Positions 35,309-42,145 of a DNA stretch of 64,000 nucleotides are shown here, in pieces. Source of the DNA: JANNSX01 sp041397825 (GTDB taxonomy: Bacteria; Pseudomonadota; Alphaproteobacteria; Rhizobiales; Hyphomicrobiaceae). The stretch covers positions 762,091 through 826,090 of the forward strand of contig JAWKVX010000004.1 in the NCBI GenBank assembly GCA_041397825.1, given 5' to 3'. A model generated the notes under the pieces. It saw nothing but the letters and a program-made list of their open reading frames with translations, ran no database searches and was not told the origin of the DNA. The position numbers were made by a program, and so were the translations under genes. Each line of letters opens with the position of its first letter. Positions within the stretch are counted from its first letter, which is position 1.

Positions 35309-36694
35309 TCAGGGTTCGCCCGTCACGCCCTCGAACTGCCAGTAACGGCCAGCCTGCTCGTCGATCGGCTTCAGGCCCGGCCGCTGATCCGGACGCTGCC
35401 GACGATGGATGAGATTGAAGATATCGGCAATGATCGATTTAGACGACGCATAGTAGGCATGGCCGACGAAGTCGGTTACCGCCTTGGACGAATCGATCGT
35501 GTCGATGCCATGCACGATGACGAGCCCGCCGCCGGAATCGCCGGCCCGTGCGTAACCGTGCACCTCCTTCGAGGCGATCAAGGCCTTATCGTTGGACGAG
35601 GCGTAGAGCGTCACGGTCGGCGTTGCCGTCGTGATGAAGGGGGCGATGTCGCGCTTGAAGATCTCGGCGTCGATGTCCGGCGCGGCAAGGATAATCTCCT
35701 TGAAGCGCTTGCGGATGTCGGGATTCTCCTGGACCAGCTCTTTGACCGCGCCTGTCAGCGCCCGGTTCCCCATGCTGTGGGCCACCAAATAGAGATTCTC
35801 GGCCTCGGACTGCTCGGCGAACTCCTTGATGAACTTCTTCAAGGTCGGCTGGGTCCATTGAATGTTGTTCTCATCGACCGTATAGCCCAGCGTGGTCCCC
35901 TGCGACGGCCATGAATAGAAGACAGGCGCGCCGGGAAAACCCAGATCGTAGGTCATCTGAGCCGTCCGGCGGGCGGCATCCTTGAAGGCCACATTGTAGC
36001 CGTGCACGAAGATGAAGGCACTCTTGTCAGGTGCGGCAGCGACCTTGGCCCGCACGCCCTTGTAAAACACCTCCGGGATGACCTCGCTCGCCGACGACAG
36101 CACCACGTGCTTCTCGGGGTCCTCGGAGAACTCGAGCCGCCAGATCGACGGCCCCTCCAGCTCGCCCAGCCGGTGATCACGCGGGATCGAGACCTCGGCC
36201 TCACCCAAAACCAGAGTGCCACGCTCGCCGCCATATTTCTCGTTCGGCTCCGACTTGCCTGTCGGCTTTCGGTCCGTCGCGTAGAAGACCTTGACGATCG
36301 TGTAGGGTGCGTCCTGATCCGAGAAGCTATCTGATCGAGTCGCGGATGCCTCGAGAGATTCGCTCCCACCATTGGCGGCCGCAGGTGCCGCGGTCACCGG
36401 CGCGGGCGGCGCCGATTCGGCCAGAACATCAGGCGGTGCGGCCATGTCGAAGGACGTGCCGCTCGCCGGCGGCTCGGCGCCCTCCATTGCCTCGGGCTGC
36501 GGCGCCGCCTCACCCGCCGGTGGCTCTGCCATCGACACCTCGCCGTTCTTCTTTGGCATCGAGGAACGGTCGAGCGTTGCGGAAACCAGCACCACCGCCG
36601 CAATCAGCACGACAGCCGTCAGCGCCAGCGAAAGAAATCCGATGAGACGCCGCATCCCGCTCCGGGCCGGCCGCGGGCCCTTCTCGTCCGTCAT
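35309..36694 (-). CDS. DUF900 alpha/beta hydrolase with N-terminal membrane anchor
   Basis: 461 residues. One N-terminal membrane helix (LIGFLSLALTAVVLIAAVVLV) is followed by a long Pro/Ala/Glu-rich linker (about 45-120), then the DUF900 domain: VKVFYATDRKPTG, FVHGYNVAFKDAARR, FYSWPSQG and nucleophile Ser in LVAHSMGNRAL. There is no lipobox Cys. The catalytic part aligns along its whole length with the paralogue at 30281. ATG 36694 is chosen because AAGGGGGA precedes it by 9 bases; GTG 36703 is an alternative. It is followed by the molybdopterin oxidoreductase gene after 25 bases in the same orientation. Confidence 0.88.
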   Translation of the reverse strand: MTDEKGPRPARSGMRRLIGFLSLALTAVVLIAAVVLVSATLDRSSMPKKNGEVSMAEPPAGEAAPQPEAMEGAEPPASGTSFDMAAPPDVLAESAPPAPVTAAPAAANGGSESLEASATRSDSFSDQDAPYTIVKVFYATDRKPTGKSEPNEKYGGERGTLVLGEAEVSIPRDHRLGELEGPSIWRLEFSEDPEKHVVLSSASEVIPEVFYKGVRAKVAAAPDKSAFIFVHGYNVAFKDAARRTAQMTYDLGFPGAPVFYSWPSQGTTLGYTVDENNIQWTQPTLKKFIKEFAEQSEAENLYLVAHSMGNRALTGAVKELVQENPDIRKRFKEIILAAPDIDAEIFKRDIAPFITTATPTVTLYASSNDKALIASKEVHGYARAGDSGGGLVIVHGIDTIDSSKAVTDFVGHAYYASSKSIIADIFNLIHRRQRPDQRPGLKPIDEQAGRYWQFEGVTGEP

Positions 36695-36879
36695 CCTGGC
36701 CACTCCCCCTTACTGAGTTCCAGCGCCTTTTGCGGCGCGCACAATGCCGGCTCGAGCCGCCGGAAGGATCGCTTCGATGAGCAAGTCAGCCTTATAGGGT
36801 TCCCAGCACGCGTGCAGCAACAGCCATACCGGGCTCATGCCGCCGGATCATGTCCCTCTTGGGACGGTCATGACGGCGC

Positions 36880-37149
36880 CTAGTTGAGAACGATAGCCCC
36901 GTCAACGTAGCGGAACTCGCGCGGGCTCACGAGCCCCTTGTGCGCGACCCGCACGCGATTGAGCGCTCCGTCGAGATTGCTAGACCAGAAGTCGAGGAAT
37001 TTGCAGAGCCGCGGCAGTCGCGGGAACTGGTCGTAATCCTGCCAGATGTAGGCCTGCAACAGGCTCGGATGGTCGGGCAGGTGGTAGAGGATCTCGGCTG
37101 TCGTCAGTCCGTAGCCGAGCATCTGCCGCTCGAAGTCCTGATCTGCCAT
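36880..37149 (-). CDS. usg: Usg family protein
   Basis: 89 residues, matching the short alphaproteobacterial Usg family: DFERQMLGYGLTTAEILYHLPDHPSLLQAYIWQDYDQFPRL followed by FLDFWSSNLDG and VRVAHKGLV. Function unknown; the conserved aromatic-rich centre suggests a small folded cytosolic protein. ATG 37149 has GAGGA seven bases upstream; ATG 37155 is two codons earlier. The 185-base gap beyond (36695-36879) appears empty. Confidence 0.88.
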   Translation of the reverse strand: MADQDFERQMLGYGLTTAEILYHLPDHPSLLQAYIWQDYDQFPRLPRLCKFLDFWSSNLDGALNRVRVAHKGLVSPREFRYVDGAIVLN

Positions 37150-37286
37150 GCGCATGTCCTCGATCGTCCGCCAAGAGACAGAGAATGCTAGGCCGAGTCT
37201 GCGCCATCCTACAAAACAAATATGAATGATCTCATCATGTTAGCAGCCTGCGCCGGAGATTGCTGACAGGTTGCGTCGCGGCAAAC

Positions 37287-38540
37287 CTAGTGCTGCACTG
37301 CAAGCTTGGCCGCCGCACGCGCCAACAACGCCTCGCGATCGGTCTTGAAGCCGGCCGCCACCCACTCGGCCTCGATCTCCTTCAGAAGCGCACCGAGAGA
37401 CGGCCCTGGCAAGGCCCCGAGACCGATGAGATCGCGACCGCGCAGCGGGAAGGCGGGCGGGACCTGATTGCCTGCCTGAGCCGCCTTCTCCGCCCAGGCC
37501 GCATCGCTGGCGGAGCTTGCCGCCCGGGCCCAAGCCAGCATCAGCCTGTCACGATAGGCCACGACGCCCATCCTGTAGAGCAGACGCTCGCACGCCTGGC
37601 TCGTTTCCGGAAATGGCTGCCCCAGCGTCGACGCCATCGCCTGGAGCCGACCACGCTCGAGACCCGATAGCTTGAGCGTCTGGAACAGTCGTTGCGCGTC
37701 CTCGGGGGCGGCGAGGGCAAGGGCACCAAGGCGCAAGGTCGGATCGGGCGTCGCGCCGAGCGATTGCTCCTGGGCCACAACGCGCCCGAGCCGCGTCAGC
37801 CACGGCACGCCAACGATATCGACGATGAGACCATGCCCGAGCATGACGTCAAGTATCGCCAGCGCCTTCCGGGCCACGATCAGCCGCTTCACCTCGCTGT
37901 GGACGCGCTCGCCCGAGAGCCGTCGCAATCCGGCACGCTCGGCAACTGCTGCGGCGAGCCCCTGCCGGTCGATTTCGCCGTTGCCGTAGGTAGCAGAGAA
38001 CCGGAAGAATCGGAGGATCCGGAGATAATCCTCGCGAATACGATCGACAGCCTCGCCGATGAAACGGATACGGCGCGCCGCGAGATCGGCAAGGCCGCCG
38101 ACCGTGTCGATGACGGTCCCGTCGGCCTCGCAGAAGAGAGCGTTGATCGTGAAGTCGCGCCGCTTGGCATCTTCAGCCCAGTCGCGAGTGAAATCGACCC
38201 GGGCATGGCGGCCGAAGGTCTCGACATCCCGGCGCAGCGTCGTCACCTCGTAAGGCTGATGGTCCGCGATCACCGTGACGGTGCCGTGCGCGAGCCCTGT
38301 CGGCACGGCACGCAACCCGGCGGCTTGCGCCAACGCCATGACCTCCTCGGGACGCGCATCGGTCGCCATGTCGATATCGTTGACGACCTCGCCGATGAGT
38401 GCATTGCGGACAGCCCCGCCGACGACCCGGACCCGATGGCCGTCGCGGCCGAGCGCTTTGAGCACGGCGACCGTCGCCGGCCTGATGAGCCAGTCGGCGG
38501 TCCTGAGGCGGCCCTCGTCGCGAATCTCCTCAGCCGTCAT
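37287..38540 (-). CDS. cca: CCA tRNA nucleotidyltransferase
   Basis: 417 residues, class II nucleotidyltransferase. The head has VVGGAVRNALIGEVVNDIDMATDARPEEV with the catalytic DxD, then RRDFTINALFCEADGTVIDTVGG and GEAVDRIREDYLRILRFFRFSATYG. It adds or repairs the CCA end of tRNAs (or is a poly(A) polymerase-type relative). It ends a four-gene run with DUF1285, NUDIX and DUF6111 genes conserved in order in Hyphomicrobiales. Confidence 0.95.
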   Translation of the reverse strand: MTAEEIRDEGRLRTADWLIRPATVAVLKALGRDGHRVRVVGGAVRNALIGEVVNDIDMATDARPEEVMALAQAAGLRAVPTGLAHGTVTVIADHQPYEVTTLRRDVETFGRHARVDFTRDWAEDAKRRDFTINALFCEADGTVIDTVGGLADLAARRIRFIGEAVDRIREDYLRILRFFRFSATYGNGEIDRQGLAAAVAERAGLRRLSGERVHSEVKRLIVARKALAILDVMLGHGLIVDIVGVPWLTRLGRVVAQEQSLGATPDPTLRLGALALAAPEDAQRLFQTLKLSGLERGRLQAMASTLGQPFPETSQACERLLYRMGVVAYRDRLMLAWARAASSASDAAWAEKAAQAGNQVPPAFPLRGRDLIGLGALPGPSLGALLKEIEAEWVAAGFKTDREALLARAAAKLAVQH

Positions 38541-38543
38541 CGC

Positions 38544-38804
38544 CTACTCGACATGGCCGGGCTGGATTTGGCCGTCCTTGTAGACGGGCGGGACATACTG
38601 GCGACCCGGCTCGTTCCGATTGAGCTGCAGATAGACCAGCAGCACAGCTGCGGTCAGCACAACGCCCACGGCCAGCAGCGGCACGACGGGGGCTCCAGCT
38701 ACCGCCTCATCGATCGTTCGTCCCGACCTCAGATGCGCGTAAGCCGTATACAGCAGCATCGGCAGAGCCATCAGGAAGACGACGAGTAGTGCGAACCTCA
38801 ACAT
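38544..38804 (-). CDS. DUF6111 family small membrane protein
   Basis: 86 residues with two membrane helices (FALLVVFLMALPMLLYTAYA and VVPLLAVGVVLTAAVLLVYLQL) and a C-terminal PPVYKDGQIQPGHVE. This matches the DUF6111 group that sits between NUDIX and cca genes in Hyphomicrobiales. Its start overlaps the NUDIX gene's end (38798) by 7 bases, indicating coupling; it ends 3 bases before cca. Function unknown. Confidence 0.85.
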   Translation of the reverse strand: MLRFALLVVFLMALPMLLYTAYAHLRSGRTIDEAVAGAPVVPLLAVGVVLTAAVLLVYLQLNRNEPGRQYVPPVYKDGQIQPGHVE

Positions 38805-39460
38805 GGAGGATCGAGCCTTTCCGAGAGATTGCGGACCATGCCGGCCGTCACGCCCCAGATGCGGCGCGTTCCAAAAGGAATATCATAATAACGGCGCAGA
38901 CGCCCGCGCCACTCGGTAGCCTCGATCCGGTGATTGCGCCGGTCGATCAGGAAGGCGAGCGGCACCTCGAAACAGTCCGCCACCTCGCTCGGATTGAGGC
39001 GTGGCGTGAACTCGGACGCCACGAGCGCCACGACCGGCAGGATTCGGTAGCCGGTACCTGTCTGGTAGACGTCGAGATAGCCCAACGGCTCGGCGAGATG
39101 CGGCGCCAGGCCGATCTCCTCCTCCGCCTCGCGCAAGGCGGCCGCCAGCGGCGAGGCGTCGGTCCGATCGATCTTGCCGCCGGGGAAGGCGACCTGCCCG
39201 GCATGCGAGGTCATGTGGTCCGGCCGTTGCGTGAGGATGACGGCAAGCACGCCGTCGCGCTCGATCACAGGCACCAGCACGGCGGCGGGCCGCAACACCG
39301 GCCCCGGCTCGCCGAATCCTGGAAAGCTGTCATTCAGATCATGATCGCCGCGCAAAGGTTGTATCTGCGAATCAGTTGTGGCGATGCGTGGCTCGGCGGC
39401 GAGCCGCACCCGGGCGAGCGCACGAAACTCCGCCACCGTGAGATCGTGATATGCACTCAT
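38798..39460 (-). CDS. NUDIX hydrolase, CoA pyrophosphatase (NudL-like)
   Basis: 220 residues. The Nudix box GGKIDRTDASPLAAALREAEEEIGL has the full GX5EX7REUXEEXGU pattern. The preceding QRPDHMTSHAGQVAFPGG is the UPF0035 motif of CoA-pyrophosphatases (NudL/PCD1 type), which split CoA to phosphopantetheine and ADP. ATG 39460 overlaps the stop of the DUF1285 gene (ATGA). Confidence 0.9.
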   Translation of the reverse strand: MSAYHDLTVAEFRALARVRLAAEPRIATTDSQIQPLRGDHDLNDSFPGFGEPGPVLRPAAVLVPVIERDGVLAVILTQRPDHMTSHAGQVAFPGGKIDRTDASPLAAALREAEEEIGLAPHLAEPLGYLDVYQTGTGYRILPVVALVASEFTPRLNPSEVADCFEVPLAFLIDRRNHRIEATEWRGRLRRYYDIPFGTRRIWGVTAGMVRNLSERLDPPC

Positions 39461-40044
39461 TCCACGGCCTCCGCCGACGCCATGGCGAAGAATGCGCCGC
39501 GGCTCCATACGCCGAACTGGCGATCCTCGCCACGCGTCTCGATGCTGCCATGCTCGACGATCTCGAGATAGACGGAGCGCGTCGCACGCGCCAGAAGGCC
39601 GTGCCTCACATGAATATAGGGTCTCGGAGCCGCCGTTTTCGGATCGGGCCTGAACTCGAATGGCTGGTCAGGTCCGGCCAGCACGACGTCGTCGAGATTG
39701 GTCCTGAAGCTCAAGTCCAACGCCGAGCCGGCCCCCTGCGCCCAGAGTTCGACGGCCAGCAGCGGCGCATCCGCCACCCTGACGAGGACTTTCTCGGCCG
39801 GCGTTACCAAGTAATGCTTGCCGTCGGCCTCCCGCCTCAGAATGCTGGCGAACAGCCTGACGAGTGTTGGCCGGCGGATCGGACTGTCCTGGTAGTGCCA
39901 AAGGCCGTCGGCGGTGATCTCGAGGCCGATGTCGGCCAGGCGTGACGGCTGCCATTGCTCGAGCGGACGCGGCCTCTCTGCCGCGGCACTCTCGATCAAC
40001 CGCGTCAACTCGGCAAGCCGCGCATCGGCCGGACTGCTCGTCAT
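39457..40044 (-). CDS. DUF1285 family protein
   Basis: 195 residues with the DUF1285 pattern: IGLEITADGLWHYQDSPIRRPTLVRLFASILRREADGKHYLVTPAEKVLVRVADAPLL, then a C-terminal beta domain. Family structures are solved, but no activity is established. ATG 40044 is chosen; the longer frame adds unlike residues. It starts the run of four genes ending with cca and is divergent from moxR. Confidence 0.88.
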   Translation of the reverse strand: MTSSPADARLAELTRLIESAAAERPRPLEQWQPSRLADIGLEITADGLWHYQDSPIRRPTLVRLFASILRREADGKHYLVTPAEKVLVRVADAPLLAVELWAQGAGSALDLSFRTNLDDVVLAGPDQPFEFRPDPKTAAPRPYIHVRHGLLARATRSVYLEIVEHGSIETRGEDRQFGVWSRGAFFAMASAEAVE

Positions 40045-40090
40045 GCGTTTCAACCCATTGACCAAAAGGCAACATCTTAACGTGCGCCGC

Positions 40091-40104
40091 GGTCCGGCCG
40101 GACC
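40091..40104. repeat. 14-base perfect palindrome between DUF1285 and moxR
   Basis: GGTCCGGCCGGACC is identical on both strands. It is centred in the 134-base divergent region, 47 bases from the DUF1285 start and 75 bases before moxR. Position and symmetry suit an operator for either operon. It might also be a chance product of high GC. Confidence 0.35.
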
Positions 40105-40178
40105 ATAAACACGATTGTGACGAATTCCCAGGCCTACAGTCTTTGTCGAAACCGCCAAGGAGCCCTATAGTCGCCGCC

Positions 40179-41171
40179 ATGACGAGCTATACCCAAACCC
40201 CTGAAGAAGTCGTCGAGCGGATCGAATCTGCCGGCGACAAGATGCGACGCGTCCGCGAGGCCGCCGAGCGGATCATCTTTGGACAGCGCAACGTCGTCGA
40301 GCAGACGCTGGTGACGATCCTGTCAGGTGGGCATGCCCTGTTGGTCGGCGTGCCCGGTCTCGGCAAGACGCGACTCGTCGAGACACTCGGCGGCGTGCTC
40401 GGCGTCGATGCCAAGCGCATCCAGTTCACGCCCGATCTGATGCCCTCCGACATCATCGGCAGCGAGGTGCTGGAGGAGCAGCCGGGCGGCGGCCGCAGCT
40501 TCCGCTTCATCAAGGGGCCGATCTTCGCGCAGCTCTTGATGGCAGACGAGATCAACCGTGCCTCGCCCAAGACTCAGTCGGCGCTGCTGCAGGCGATGCA
40601 GGAGCACCACGTGACCGTGGCCGGCCAGCGCCATGACGTGCCGACACCATTCCATGTGCTCGCGACACAGAACCCCCTCGAGCAGGAAGGTACCTATCCA
40701 CTGCCAGAGGCCCAGCTCGATCGCTTTCTCCTGCAGATCGACGTCGGCTATCCCGACGAGGCCGCCGAGCGTCGCATGCTGCACGCCACAACGGGATTGG
40801 AAACCGTCGCCGTGGTTCCGGTCATCCAACCCGAGGAACTGCTGTCGCTGCAACGGCTGGTTCGCCAGATCCCGGTCGGCGACAAGGTCGTCGACGCGAT
40901 CCTCCGGCTCGTCCGAGCGGCGAGGCCGGGAGCCAGCGCCGAGGCCGACCGGCTGATCAGCTGGGGGCCGGGTCCCCGCGCGAGCCAGGCCCTCATGCTG
41001 GCGGTGCGCGCCCGCGCCATGCTCGACGGCCGCCTCGCCCCTTCCGTCGACGATGTCATCGCCCTCGCCGAGCCGGCGCTGAAGCATCGTATGGCGCTGA
41101 CCTTCGCGGCGCGAACGGAGGGTCTCGGCGTCGGCGACGTCATCGGCAACATCACACGGACGCTCGACTAA
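40179..41171 (+). CDS. moxR: MoxR family AAA+ ATPase
   Basis: 330 residues. Walker A GVPGLGKT, Walker B LLMADEINRASPKTQSALLQAMQE, and sensor FHVLATQNPLEQEGTYPLPEAQLDRF are typical MoxR. MoxR ATPases work with von Willebrand A proteins as chaperones in maturation of enzyme complexes or envelope stress responses. ATG 40179 is preceded by AAGGAGCC. It leads a four-gene operon with DUF58, BatA-like/DUF4159 and vWA genes. Confidence 0.95.
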   Translation: MTSYTQTPEEVVERIESAGDKMRRVREAAERIIFGQRNVVEQTLVTILSGGHALLVGVPGLGKTRLVETLGGVLGVDAKRIQFTPDLMPSDIIGSEVLEEQPGGGRSFRFIKGPIFAQLLMADEINRASPKTQSALLQAMQEHHVTVAGQRHDVPTPFHVLATQNPLEQEGTYPLPEAQLDRFLLQIDVGYPDEAAERRMLHATTGLETVAVVPVIQPEELLSLQRLVRQIPVGDKVVDAILRLVRAARPGASAEADRLISWGPGPRASQALMLAVRARAMLDGRLAPSVDDVIALAEPALKHRMALTFAARTEGLGVGDVIGNITRTLD

Positions 41172-41185
41172 CCCAGAGGCGGCAC

Positions 41186-42145
41186 GTGGCGATCCTGAAG
41201 ACCGGCGGCCCGACCCGCCAGATGGTCGATCTGCAGACCGGCGCGCTCGCTCTTGCCGAGCGTTTGCCGTCGCTCGTTCTCGAGGCACGCCGCATCGCCA
41301 CGACCGTCATGTTCGGCATCCACGGTCGCCGGCGACCAGGACCGGGCGAGACTTTCTGGCAGTTCCGCCAGCTGGAGGCCGGCGACGCCCGCCACATGAT
41401 CGACTGGCGCCGGTCCGCATCCTCCGACCGACTGTTCGTCCGCGAGAAGGAATGGGAGGCCGCCCACACCGCCTGGCTCTGGGCCGACCAGTCCCCATCT
41501 ATGGTGTTTCAAAGCGCGCTCGGCAAGGCGACGAAGCAGGATCGGGCCCTGGTGCTCATGCTGGCGATCGCCGAGCTGCTGGTCGAGGGGGGCGAGCGGG
41601 TGGGTGTGCTCGGATTGACGTCGCCCTCGGCCCGCCGGCACCCGGCCGAGCACATCGCCGAGCGGATTTTCCAGGAGATCCGGACCGACGCACCGATGGC
41701 GAGCCTGCCGCCCGAGGCGACCCTCACCCGGTATTCGGAATGCATCCTGATCGGCGATTTCCTGGAGCCGATCGAGGACATCGCCCAGCGCGTCGGCGCG
41801 CTCGCCGGCCAGGGAGTGCGTGGCCATCTCGTCCAGGTCCTCGATCCCGCAGAGGAGACGTTGCCCTACGAAGGCCGCGTCGAATTCCTCGATCTCGAAG
41901 ATGGTGGCGCCCTGCTTGCTGAATGGACCGAGGGCATTCGCGGACAATACCAGGAACGCCTCGAGGCCCACCGGGCCGCGCTGCGTCATCTGGCGGACCG
42001 GCTGCAGTGGTCGCTCCTCGTGCATCGCACCGATCATCCGCCGGAGCAGGCCATGCTGGCGCTGCATCAGCACATCAGCGAAGGTTTGGGCCGCACATCC
42101 AGCGTCGATACCCCGTCCCTGCAAGCTGCGGAGGCCCAGCTTTGA
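41186..42145 (+). CDS. DUF58 domain protein (vWA-like)
   Basis: 319 residues from GTG 41186, 14 bases after moxR. The DUF58 signature is present: ARHMIDWRRSASSDRLFVREKEWE, followed by the vWA MIDAS-like DQSPSM (DxSxS). Such proteins are the usual partner of MoxR ATPases. No membrane segment is evident, so it probably works at the inner face with MoxR. Confidence 0.92.
   Translation: MAILKTGGPTRQMVDLQTGALALAERLPSLVLEARRIATTVMFGIHGRRRPGPGETFWQFRQLEAGDARHMIDWRRSASSDRLFVREKEWEAAHTAWLWADQSPSMVFQSALGKATKQDRALVLMLAIAELLVEGGERVGVLGLTSPSARRHPAEHIAERIFQEIRTDAPMASLPPEATLTRYSECILIGDFLEPIEDIAQRVGALAGQGVRGHLVQVLDPAEETLPYEGRVEFLDLEDGGALLAEWTEGIRGQYQERLEAHRAALRHLADRLQWSLLVHRTDHPPEQAMLALHQHISEGLGRTSSVDTPSLQAAEAQL

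Noticed and set aside
41923..42141. Upstream extension of the DUF4159 gene inside the DUF58 gene
   Set aside because: It overlaps conserved DUF58 coding in another frame; a good GGAGG site supports the start at 42142.
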